Positions 23,890 through 30,739 of a stretch of DNA of 36,243 nucleotides are shown piece by piece; position 1 is the stretch's first letter, and each line of letters starts with the position of its first letter. The DNA comes from Gammaproteobacteria bacterium (GTDB lineage: Bacteria > Pseudomonadota > Gammaproteobacteria > Steroidobacterales > Foliamicaceae). The translations under genes were made by a program, and so were the position numbers. Location of the stretch: NCBI GenBank assembly GCA_026708965.1, contig JAPOTY010000026.1:1-36243 (forward strand), written 5' to 3'. The notes under the pieces are model-generated. The model worked only from the letters and a program-made list of their open reading frames with translations. It was not told the DNA's origin and ran no database searches.

Positions 23890-24582
23890 ATGAACAACAA
23901 GCTTCTCGCCAATGGCCTGACGCGGGTCAATGCGTTGCTTGCCGAAACGAAAAGGATACTGAAAGCGTTTCTTGTATCGAGCGCGCTATTGCTCGCCGGC
24001 GCCATAGGCGGCGCTGCCGCGACCTTGTTGACCGTGCCTATGCTGGTCGGCTGCGGCCCGTCGAAGGAGGAGCAGCTACAGATCGACACGTACACCGCTG
24101 CGGCGGCTGCGGAGGGTTCCACCCCCCTGCTCGTGGCGGTGGGACGCGGCGACGCTGCGGCGGTGGAGGCGCTGTTGGAATCTGGCGCGTCCGTGAACGC
24201 GACGGGGGAGGACGGCGCGACGCCGCTGGGGGCGGCGGCGCGGCTTGGACGGGCGGAGAGCGCGAAGGCATTGATCGACGCGGGCGCGGACGTGGACGCG
24301 ATGGGCGAGGACGGCGAGACGGCGCTGATGAAGGCGGCGGAGTACGGCCATGCGGAGATTGCGAAGCTGCTGGTCGACGCGGGCGCGGACGTGAACGCGA
24401 AGGACGGGGGCGGCTCCACGCCGCTGATTCGGGCGGCTGATCGCGGCCATGCGGAGATTGCGAAGCTGCTGATCGACGCGGGCGCGGCCGTGAACGCGAA
24501 GGACGGATCCGGCTTGACGGCGCTTCGTCGTGCGCGTGGTGATGGAATTAGGGCGATGCTGCGGGAAGCTGGCGCGAAATGA
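23890..24582 (+). CDS. Ankyrin-repeat protein, membrane-anchored or lipoprotein
   Basis: 230 aa. A hydrophobic stretch (KAFLVSSALLLAGAIGGAAATLL) is followed by LVGCGPS, a lipobox-like site, placing the rest in the envelope or outside. About four ankyrin repeats follow, with the consensus forms DGETALMKAAEYGHAEIAKLLVDAGADVNAKDG. Ankyrin repeats bind other proteins; in symbionts and pathogens they are often host- or partner-directed. The repeats are close in DNA sequence to those of the next ankyrin gene, indicating recent duplication. The partner is unknown. Confidence 0.8.
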   Translation: MNNKLLANGLTRVNALLAETKRILKAFLVSSALLLAGAIGGAAATLLTVPMLVGCGPSKEEQLQIDTYTAAAAAEGSTPLLVAVGRGDAAAVEALLESGASVNATGEDGATPLGAAARLGRAESAKALIDAGADVDAMGEDGETALMKAAEYGHAEIAKLLVDAGADVNAKDGGGSTPLIRAADRGHAEIAKLLIDAGAAVNAKDGSGLTALRRARGDGIRAMLREAGAK

Positions 24583-24636
24583 CCGGCGGCGTAGGCATTG
24601 CTCCAACCACAACAACACACAACAAGGGGAAAAACT

Positions 24637-24915
24637 ATGAAAGCATTGGGAATCATCGCGGTCGTACTGGCAGTGATAGGGTTCTTCGTTCCAGTCGCTG
24701 GGCCTTACCTTGTTTGCGTCGCGCTCATATTTGCGAGCATTGCCGCTTTTCTTGGCGAGAAGCCATTGACAATCGCGACGCTCGTCTTCGGCATCGTCAA
24801 TATCTTTTTGAGTCCGACTTTAGTGCTCAACCCGTTCCTGCTTACTCCATACATCATCTTGCTGCTGCTGACCATCATCGGGCTGATCGTGGGCAGAAAA
24901 AAGGGATTGGCGTAG
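24637..24915 (+). CDS. Hypothetical small membrane protein
   Basis: 92 aa, almost entirely hydrophobic: IIAVVLAVIGFFVPVAGPYL, CVALIFASIAAFLG, and YIILLLLTIIGLIVG, ending in the basic tail RKKGLA. The ATG at 24637 follows AAGGGGA; the longer reading to 24598 adds residues with no support. It is the full-length parent of the 49-aa copy at 23705 and lies between two ankyrin lipoprotein genes, so an alternating pair (small membrane protein plus ankyrin protein) seems to have been duplicated. Confidence 0.6.
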   Translation: MKALGIIAVVLAVIGFFVPVAGPYLVCVALIFASIAAFLGEKPLTIATLVFGIVNIFLSPTLVLNPFLLTPYIILLLLTIIGLIVGRKKGLA

Positions 24916-24973
24916 TGAGCTCCGGCGGCAAACGGCTGCCCGCAGAACCACTTTGAATACCTTGGAGGGAAGC

Positions 24974-25792
24974 ATGAACACCACCAGAATCAGAGCCGCG
25001 CCGCTAGCCATAGCTCTGCTGGCCTTGCCGCTGCTGGCGGGATGCGGGGGTATGACCGAAGAGGAGAGGATGCTTGCAGAGGCTTACACCACGAAGGTGG
25101 TTGGCACTGGCAAAACGCCGCTGGAACTTGCGTTAGAGGACCAGAACGCGGCTGCTGTGCGGGCGTTGGCGGCGGCGGGCGTGGACTTGGACGCGAAGAA
25201 CGAGGACGGCGAGACGGCGCTGATGAAGGCGGCGGAGTACGGCCATGCGGAGATTGCGAAGCTGCTGGTCGACGCGGGCGCGGACGCGGACGCGGAGACC
25301 GAGCACGGCGATACGCCGCTGATTCAGGCGGCGGAGTACGGCCATGCGGAGATCGTGGAGATGCTGATTGACGACGCGGGCGCGGACGTGAACGCGAAGG
25401 GCAACGCGGGCTTGACGGCGCTGATGTTCGCGGCAGGAAATGGCCATGCGGAGATAGTGGAGATGCTGATTGACGCGGGCGCGGACGCGGACGCGGAGAC
25501 CGAGCACGGCGATACGCCGCTGATTCAGGCGGCGGAGTACGGCCATGCGGAGATCGTGGAGATGCTGATTGACGACGCGGGCGCGGACGTGAACGCGAAG
25601 GGCAACGCGGGCTTGACGGCGCTGATGTTCGCGGCAGGAAATGGCCATGCGGAGATAGTGGAGATGCTGATTGACGCGGGCGCGGACATGGACGCGAGGA
25701 GCGAGGACGGCGAGACGGCGCTGATGTTCGCGGCACAAAATGGCCATGCGGAGATAGTGGAGATGCTCCGGGAAGCGGGCGCAAGGGAATAG
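24974..25792 (+). CDS. Ankyrin-repeat lipoprotein
   Basis: 272 aa. A clear lipoprotein signal (APLAIALLALPLLAGC) precedes a short linker and about seven ankyrin repeats, many with the helix pair ALMFAAGNGHAEIVEMLIDAGAD. GGAGGGA lies correctly before the ATG at 24974. Residues about 100-233 are two copies of a 67-residue double repeat that are identical at the DNA level, showing very recent expansion. A lipid-anchored ankyrin array would display a protein-binding surface in the periplasm or at the cell surface. The ligand is unknown. Confidence 0.85.
   Translation: MNTTRIRAAPLAIALLALPLLAGCGGMTEEERMLAEAYTTKVVGTGKTPLELALEDQNAAAVRALAAAGVDLDAKNEDGETALMKAAEYGHAEIAKLLVDAGADADAETEHGDTPLIQAAEYGHAEIVEMLIDDAGADVNAKGNAGLTALMFAAGNGHAEIVEMLIDAGADADAETEHGDTPLIQAAEYGHAEIVEMLIDDAGADVNAKGNAGLTALMFAAGNGHAEIVEMLIDAGADMDARSEDGETALMFAAQNGHAEIVEMLREAGARE
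25271..25672 (+). repeat. Perfect tandem duplication, 2 x 201 bp, inside the ankyrin gene
   Basis: Bases 25271-25471 and 25472-25672 are identical by direct reading, and the next 15 bases repeat again before divergence. Each unit encodes 67 residues (two ankyrin repeats), so copy-number change keeps the frame. Confidence 0.9.
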
Positions 25793-25797
25793 CCGCC

Positions 25798-26175
25798 GTG
25801 GCGAACCAAGACAAGATCATCAACATGGGCGCACTGGCGGACAGGCTGAAGAAGCTGAACGATGGGAATGACCTTCTCGCAGCCGCCTCAGGCAAGCTAA
25901 ACGTCAGAAGCGCGGTTTTGATAATTGCTGTAGGGGGCGGGCTAGGCGGTCTCTTGGCCGGTTTATTGCTCGGTTCCGTAGGGAGGGCTTTGGCGTTCTT
26001 TGGCGGTGTCCCCGCCTCCATAGTGGCCACTGGCGTTTTCCTGGGTATATCTCTGGGCGGATTGTTTAATGCCGGTGTGTTGAGCGTCCTTTTGCTTTGT
26101 AATCAGCGTGTGATCCTTGCCGATATCCAAAATGACTTAAGAAAAATTGCCAGTCCGAGCCCGGCTGCCAACTGA
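25798..26175 (+). CDS. Hypothetical two-helix membrane protein
   Basis: 125 aa starting at GTG 25798, six bases after the ankyrin gene's stop, so probably cotranscribed. The N-terminus is charged (MGALADRLKKLNDGND); two Gly-rich hydrophobic helices follow (LIIAVGGGLGGLLAGLLLG and IVATGVFLGISLGGLFNAGVL), then a polar tail (LADIQNDLRKIA). No family recognised. No strong ribosome site, which fits translational coupling to the upstream gene. Confidence 0.5.
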   Translation: MANQDKIINMGALADRLKKLNDGNDLLAAASGKLNVRSAVLIIAVGGGLGGLLAGLLLGSVGRALAFFGGVPASIVATGVFLGISLGGLFNAGVLSVLLLCNQRVILADIQNDLRKIASPSPAAN

Positions 26176-26356
26176 GGCCGGCATGAGAAGCAATGAGCGA
26201 GGCCGGGAGGAGGGACACCGCCAAGCGCGCCCATCTTGCTTACGGAGTCGCGGGAGCCTTGCCTGCGGATATTTCCACAGCAGGGGACGACCGAAAGGAA
26301 ATGGCAGAACGCTTTGATGGGAGCATGTCTGCCCGTTTTGTGGAAGGTTTCGCGCC

Positions 26357-27544
26357 TCATTGCCGGGAGTGGGTTTTGCGGATCACCTTGTAATTCCATC
26401 CCTGCTGTTTGCAGGTCTGGCGAGCCGCGCGAATGGCGTTTTTGTGTTTCTCGAACTCCGTTTCATCGAATTGGGGGTAGTCGCTGCGGCGGACGGACTG
26501 TTGCGCGAGATTCACGGCCCGGTCCCGCTCGTCATAGAACTCTTTGGCGGCGCACTGCGTGGCTTCGGCGGTTTCCTCGCCCATTTCGTCGCGAAAATCA
26601 GGCCAGCGTGCCACCGCGAGCAACCACGCGGCGGCGCGTCTGAAGTGGCCTTGCGTTTCTCCTAGCCGGGCAACCGCCCGTTCGTAGTTCAGGCGGCGGC
26701 GTTTGGGTTTCGGCGCTTTGTCGGCTTCGGCATCAAGCAGCGCCCGGTCTTCCCCGGCGATGCGGTTGAAGTTGAAAGGCAGGAAGTCCCGCATGGCGGC
26801 GGCCACGCGGCGCAGCGCATTCTGTCGGCGCTGGTCTTGCGCCCGCCCGTAATCCTCCGGGCTGAGGTGCTCGCGCTTCGTCTTGCCCTTCGGCCTTCCG
26901 CGCCGGATGCGCTCATCGAGGTTGACTTGGCAGAACTTCGCCCACGAGTCTTGGAGGGCCGCGTAGCCTGCGCCCTTCTTCCTCCCATGCTTAAGCGCGA
27001 GTTCCGCGAGCGCCTGATTGCAGGCCACCATCTTCCTCTTCACCCTGCCTCGCCCGATCTCCTGCGTTCGCACGGGAACAACGAACAGGTCGATCGTTGA
27101 GCGCCCGCGCTCATCGAGGTCGATTCTCGACCCGATGACCGAGTTTGCCCCGAAGGTTTCCTTTGCCCATTGGCGGGCGGCACGGTAAAGCTGTCCTCGC
27201 GCAACGCCGATCTTGAAGCCTGCGGCCTGGCGGTCGGCGACCCAATCGTCGCTCACTGCGGCCAGCAGGTGCAGGCCGATGGCCGCGCCCTTGCGCGTGT
27301 GGGCGCCTGAGGCTTCCACCCGCCGCTTCCATGCTTTGGTGAGGTTGGTGTGGTCGCCGGCATCGCCCACATTGAACCTCTGGGCTCTATCGGTGAGGCA
27401 GGTTTCGCCGTAGCCCCGGCATCCGTCTTTGACGCGCCTCGCTTTTGCCTTCGCTCCGATGCCCCTGCCATGCTGTTGCTGGCTGGTCAGGTGCTGCGGA
27501 GTTCGGATCAGGTCGCAGCGGATGGCGCAGAGAAACTCGCTCAT
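26357..27544 (-). CDS. MobV/Pre-like plasmid mobilization protein with altered HUH motif
   Basis: 395 aa. The order GAAIGLHLLAAVSDDWV, LYRAARQWAKETFGANSVIGSRIDLDE, then TIDLFVVPVR follows the Mob_Pre (MobV relaxase) pattern, where the third segment normally reads H-x-D-E-x-x-P-H-x-H-x-x-x-V-P. Here it reads DLDERGRSTIDLFVVPV (roughly residues 139-158), so the metal-binding histidines are replaced. The C-terminal half is Arg/Lys/Glu-rich and helical (KPKRRRLNYERAVARLGETQ). The ATG at 27544 starts SEFLCAIRCDLIR. It faces a hairpin-rich non-coding region on its 5' side where an oriT would be expected. I infer a relaxase relative that may have lost nicking activity; the family call itself is moderately secure. 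Confidence 0.55.
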   Translation of the reverse strand: MSEFLCAIRCDLIRTPQHLTSQQQHGRGIGAKAKARRVKDGCRGYGETCLTDRAQRFNVGDAGDHTNLTKAWKRRVEASGAHTRKGAAIGLHLLAAVSDDWVADRQAAGFKIGVARGQLYRAARQWAKETFGANSVIGSRIDLDERGRSTIDLFVVPVRTQEIGRGRVKRKMVACNQALAELALKHGRKKGAGYAALQDSWAKFCQVNLDERIRRGRPKGKTKREHLSPEDYGRAQDQRRQNALRRVAAAMRDFLPFNFNRIAGEDRALLDAEADKAPKPKRRRLNYERAVARLGETQGHFRRAAAWLLAVARWPDFRDEMGEETAEATQCAAKEFYDERDRAVNLAQQSVRRSDYPQFDETEFEKHKNAIRAARQTCKQQGWNYKVIRKTHSRQ

Positions 27545-28058
27545 GCGAGGAAGCGGGGAGGGGCATCGGGGAGGGGCGGCAGCCCATCCCTGATTCGGGG
27601 GTTGGGGTTATCAGGGGAGGGGGCAGGCAGCCTCCGCCCTTGAGCGGGTTTGGGGTCGCGGGGAAGGGTGGCCCCTGCCCCGTGCGGGAGAGGGTTGAGC
27701 CTTTCCTGAATGATGGGAGCGCAAGCGAGCATCGGAGCGGAGCGCATCACGCGCCGAGAATGCTCCGGCCTTGCCGGAGCGGAGGGCAAAACTTTGCCCT
27801 CAACCCACTTGGAGTATTTCCGGCTTGCTTCGCCGCCTTCAATCCTCGCAAGTGGGCCAACAGGGGGAACGCGCTTCGCGCTACCCCCTCTTTGGATTCC
27901 ACCCCCCAAGGGCAAGCCCCTACGAAATCCTGCCCCATGATTTCTACCCCTCGCCCGCTATCGCGGCCGCATGGGAAGGGCGTTCCGCCCCTCCCCCTCT
28001 CGCGTTGCGATTCACCCCCTCCCATAGGGCTGCCGCCCTATCCGCCTCGCGGCTAATA
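27545..28058. other. Hairpin-rich non-coding region, candidate oriT or structured locus
   Basis: No credible gene is seen in 514 bases, which are GC-rich with pyrimidine/purine strand bias. Perfect stems include GCTCCGGC-CTT-GCCGGAGC at 27762-27780, GAGGGCAAA/TTTGCCCTC at 27782-27801, CCCACTTG (27804-27811) with CAAGTGGG (27849-27856), and GGGGG (27863-27867)/CCCCC (27884-27888) enclosing CGCG-CTT-CGCG. It lies upstream of the MobV-like gene, the usual place for a MobV oriT. Confidence 0.5.
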
Positions 28059-28259
28059 TCATCCGCTCTCTTCATCCCGAACCGGAGCGTTAGAAATAGC
28101 GTTCGCCTTGTAGTAGCCGTTTCGAGAGAGTATTTGATGCACTCGCTGGCGACTGATTTCGCCCAACCTCTCGCCTATCTCGCGCAACGTCAAACCCTCA
28201 GATCGAAGGCGGTCGATCTCCCTGTCTCGCCTGCTATCTCTCTCGGGCTCGGAAGTCAC
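28059..28259 (-). CDS. Small helix-turn-helix protein
   Basis: 66 aa. The segment IDRLRSEGLTLREIGERLGEISRQRVHQIL is a clear sigma-region-4-like helix-turn-helix (the TLREIGERLG...SRQRVHQIL form also appears in resolvase and sigma factors). Charged tails lie on both sides. It starts at GTG 28259, overlapping the stop of the upstream membrane-protein gene by four bases (GTGA), which argues for real translation. It probably regulates the pilin operon or binds element DNA. Confidence 0.65.
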   Translation of the reverse strand: MTSEPERDSRRDREIDRLRSEGLTLREIGERLGEISRQRVHQILSRNGYYKANAISNAPVRDEESG

Positions 28260-28696
28260 AGCGGCAACCGATCATCGTATAAGGGTTTTCTCGGCGGGAG
28301 GAACTCCATGTCGACATCGCTCGAATCGACCAGCAGCGAGGCTCGCGTGCAACTTAGCACCTGTGAAAGTTTGATTCCCGCAGTTTCTTTTAGCGGTGCT
28401 AAGCCCTCCATGCAGTCTTGCGCGAACGCCAACGATTTCCAGTTGAGGCTGACGAGTGTCAGGCCAGCCTTCCCCTCCTCGCCCAAACAGTGAACATACT
28501 GCGGCGAGTAGTTGTCGCCGACCTCCATCTCGCACAGCTCAGGGGTCGCTTGTGTGAGCGTGTCGATGTGGGAGAGCGTCGCGTTCTTCCGGTAGAGATT
28601 GAACGAAAGAACTCCGCCCGCAATCACAACCAACCAGACAAATGCGGTGATACCCACTTGCAGAATGATGTTGTAGTGTTCGGTAAATGTTTTCAT
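28256..28696 (-). CDS. Hypothetical membrane-anchored protein in pilin operon
   Basis: 146 aa with one N-terminal helix (ILQVGITAFVWLVVIAGGVLSFNLY, residues about 10-34) and an exported domain containing three or four Cys (PELCEME, YVHCLGEE, FAQDCMEG, VLSCTRAS). No family recognised; the layout (one N-terminal helix, Cys-bearing outer domain) would suit a minor pilin or pilus-assembly accessory protein. It lies 6 bases after the prepilin-like gene's stop and overlaps the HTH gene, so three genes form one operon. Confidence 0.55.
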   Translation of the reverse strand: MKTFTEHYNIILQVGITAFVWLVVIAGGVLSFNLYRKNATLSHIDTLTQATPELCEMEVGDNYSPQYVHCLGEEGKAGLTLVSLNWKSLAFAQDCMEGLAPLKETAGIKLSQVLSCTRASLLVDSSDVDMEFLPPRKPLYDDRLPL

Positions 28697-28702
28697 TGGG
28701 GA

Positions 28703-29623
28703 TTAGTCGCACAGCACCAAGATTGATTCGTGGCCGGAAGGGAGGTTTGTGAAAGTTTCCCCGGAGTTGCCTTGCGTGCCTAAACTCGGCCCGTAGCAAG
28801 CAAGACCTCGGAACGTATCGAGCTGTTCCGCTCTATCTAAAACCCCCAAACAAACGTCGTCGTTTGGCATTGCAATCTCGAAAACGGCCCGAGTGGGATT
28901 AGGGCATTCCTCCCAAATTTCCCCTGTATCAGCGGTGGCTTGCGCGTCAAGGGTGGAAGTGGCATCGCCCGCCGCTGGGTACAAGGCGAACGCCATTTCC
29001 AACGCTCCGGTTCGGCCTTGTCGAATATAGTATTCGGCGTTGGAATCGTCTTCATGTCCGCCGGGCCCGTATGCTACCGAGGGCATCCTGATAATTGTAT
29101 TGAGTGAATCCATTGGGCGGGCGGAAACGGTGTAGGCGGTCGTGCTCACGGGAGCTTGGATGCCTGGACCATGAACCTTCCTGCACAAGTAATTTCCGTA
29201 TGCTTGTGCGCTATCTGTGCCAGTGGAAGCCCACGCGGCCTGCGCGGCGCTGGCGGCTCGGCAAGTGGTGAGGGCTAGCGGGTCGCTTGTTGGGGCGACG
29301 GCGGCTGCGCCACCGGCCCCCCATTCTCGAATGGCAGAATCCGGGTGATTAGCTGTAACCGATTGTCCCGCAGCAAGAGGTTCGTTGCGAAACTGGCGCT
29401 TTGCGGCTTTGAAATCGAGCATGAATACTTGGACACCCGACCAAGTGTTCGAGATTGCCGTTCGAGTAATAGCTGCATTGAAAGCAGTAATACCGCCAAT
29501 AATCAAAACGGCTCCGATAGCCAGCGCAAGCAGAATCTCCAACAAGCCGATGCCCGCCTCTTTTCCGTCGATTCGGCGGGCTGCGCGGTAGCGGAGGATG
29601 GGGTTGAAGTTAGCGATTTTCAT
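28703..29623 (-). CDS. Type IV prepilin-like protein (PilS-type)
   Basis: 306 aa. The N-terminus has a long 24-residue leader followed by G24/I25-GLLE29 and a hydrophobic helix ILLALAIGAVLIIGGITAF: the prepilin-peptidase signature with Glu at +5. The following segment (TRTAISNTWSGVQVFMLDFKAAKRQF) and the final Cys pair (GLACYGPSL ... ILVLCD) resemble type IVb/PilS pilins of conjugative thin pili (R64 type). The ATG at 29623 has GGAG six bases upstream; a longer reading to 29767 crosses a large inverted repeat. No pilus ATPase, platform protein or prepilin peptidase lies nearby, so host or helper machinery would be needed. Confidence 0.65.
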   Translation of the reverse strand: MKIANFNPILRYRAARRIDGKEAGIGLLEILLALAIGAVLIIGGITAFNAAITRTAISNTWSGVQVFMLDFKAAKRQFRNEPLAAGQSVTANHPDSAIREWGAGGAAAVAPTSDPLALTTCRAASAAQAAWASTGTDSAQAYGNYLCRKVHGPGIQAPVSTTAYTVSARPMDSLNTIIRMPSVAYGPGGHEDDSNAEYYIRQGRTGALEMAFALYPAAGDATSTLDAQATADTGEIWEECPNPTRAVFEIAMPNDDVCLGVLDRAEQLDTFRGLACYGPSLGTQGNSGETFTNLPSGHESILVLCD

Positions 29624-29659
29624 AAAAATCTCCAATTCGTTGAAAGGTGGCGGCGGAAG

Positions 29660-29760
29660 TATGGGAACCTTCACTTCGAGGTATCGAGCACCCGCTTCCG
29701 ACCGCCGGTGCTCGACGGAAGTGAAACTGATGAATTGGTTTTGAATTGGGGGTTCCCATA
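29660..29760. repeat. About 100-bp imperfect inverted repeat upstream of the prepilin gene
   Basis: Three nested perfect stems: TATGGGAACC (29660-29669)/GGTTCCCATA (29751-29760), TTCACTTC (29670-29677)/GAAGTGAA (29718-29725) and TCGAGCACC (29684-29692)/GGTGCTCGA (29707-29715). It ends 37 bases before the prepilin ATG. Possible roles: leader RNA structure, protein-binding cruciform, or MITE-like insert. It lacks integron attC R-box sequences. Confidence 0.7.
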
Positions 29761-29853
29761 AGCACAATCTAGCCCCTTTTTGGAGGGGTTCTAAAAGGAC
29801 AATATGGGACGTTGGCGGACTGTGGCTTCGGCCGCGTGGTATGATCCCAAGCC

Positions 29854-30102
29854 ATGAGCACGGCCACCTTCGACTCGTTGCAAGCCGCTCGTGACCTCGA
29901 AAAAACCGGGCTTGAGCGCGCTCAGGCAGAGGCTATAGCCCAAGCCATCCAGCGCCGCAGCCAGGACTACGCGACGAAAGCCGACATCTCCGCCCTCCGG
30001 TCAGAAATCGTGGCGGTTGTCGAGAAGGCCAAGAATGCCGTGTTGCTCGCCGTCCTTGCGGCAACCGGACTCATCATCGCAAGCGTAGGGTTGTTCGCCT
30101 AA
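29854..30102 (+). CDS. DUF1640/CCDC90-like coiled-coil membrane protein
   Basis: 82 aa. The sequence FDSLQAARDLEKTGLERAQAEAIAQAIQRR followed by YATKADISALRSEIVAVVEKAK and a terminal helix (AVLLAVLAATGLIIASVGLFA) is the arrangement of small bacterial DUF1640/CCDC90-type proteins: amphipathic coiled coil plus one C-terminal membrane helix. These are frequent in mobile elements and symbionts; the role is unknown. It is divergent from the prepilin operon and followed by terminator-like hairpins. Confidence 0.65.
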   Translation: MSTATFDSLQAARDLEKTGLERAQAEAIAQAIQRRSQDYATKADISALRSEIVAVVEKAKNAVLLAVLAATGLIIASVGLFA

Positions 30103-30110
30103 CAACCAGA

Positions 30111-30134
30111 GGCGGGAGATTTCGCTCTCCCGCC
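30111..30134 (+). terminator. Terminator-like hairpin after the DUF1640-like gene
   Basis: GGCGGGAGA (30111-30119) pairs perfectly with TCTCCCGCC (30126-30134), starting 9 bases after the stop. The U tract is lacking, so termination efficiency is uncertain. Confidence 0.45.
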
Positions 30135-30335
30135 CATCGTCCCGGGCGCTGGCGCGCCACCCCCAACCCACTTGGCCTACTGTCCGAAAGTAAGCCTGTG
30201 AGAGGCGCTCTCGCGGGAGAAGGCGATGCCCCGAAGCGCGGAGCACCTAAAGGGGAGAAAATCGCTCTACGGCGATTACAGCGGCTATCGCGAAACCATT
30301 TCGCTCCACCTGCATCCTATGACACCCGAAATGAG

Positions 30336-30379
30336 AAATGACCGGGCACAACCCATACTCCCCCGTGCCCGGTCATTTT
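30336..30379. terminator. Strong bidirectional terminator
   Basis: AAATGACCGGGCAC (30336-30349) is perfectly inverted as GTGCCCGGTCATTT (30365-30378), with T residues following on the plus strand and the mirrored run on the minus strand. It insulates the plus-strand DUF1640-like gene from the convergent replication gene. Nothing else coding is seen in 30135-30520. Confidence 0.75.
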
Positions 30380-30520
30380 AGTCTTTCAGCACTCGAACCC
30401 ATTTATTACGAGTTCCTTTTGCACGCTTTGCTTGGGATACTTTACGGATGCCTTCGAGGGCATATCCTTTTCCCACCCCGGTTTGTTGAAAATGCCTCAA
30501 AACCATGAAATTTGGCCGTT

Positions 30521-30711
30521 AGGGTGGTCAAAGGTGGTCAAAATGGCAAGGTGGTCAGACATGTGTTGACCACCTTGACCACCTTTGTACATAGATTGTT
30601 TCTATAGGAAAACCCTTTATTTTGCAGTATTTTGCGATTTTCGAAGGTGGTCAAACAAAGGTGGTCAAAAATCGTTTTTTGTCTGACCACCTTGACCACC
30701 TTTGACCACCT
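30521..30711. repeat. Iteron cluster, candidate replication origin (oriV)
   Basis: Ten copies of the octamer GGTGGTCA are present. Five are on the plus strand (30523, 30533, 30550, 30646, 30660) and five on the minus strand (30567, 30576, 30684, 30693, 30703; start positions). They form two arms, each arranged as forward repeats followed by inverted repeats. The 60 bases between them (30584-30643) are markedly A/T-rich, as expected of an unwinding element. The adjoining gene encodes a primase plus RepA-type ATPase. This is the organisation expected of an iteron origin. Confidence 0.7.
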
Positions 30712-30739
30712 TTGTCCGAATTTCGCCCTCTTTCACCGC

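Noticed and set aside
25271-25672. CRISPR-like array
   Set aside because: The repeats are in-frame ankyrin codons with no spacers; no cas gene is present anywhere in the window.
26193-26393. 66-aa frame ending antisense to the MobV-like gene
   Set aside because: Weak ribosome site, no motif and overlap with the end of a better-supported gene.
27571-28056. Plus- and minus-strand frames in the hairpin-rich gap
   Set aside because: Translations are low-complexity Gly/Pro/Arg-rich and follow the palindromes; no conserved protein pattern or ribosome site.
29660-29760. Integron attC site
   Set aside because: Size and folding are similar, but the R-box sequences (GTTRRRY and its complement) are not at the ends and no integron integrase is present.
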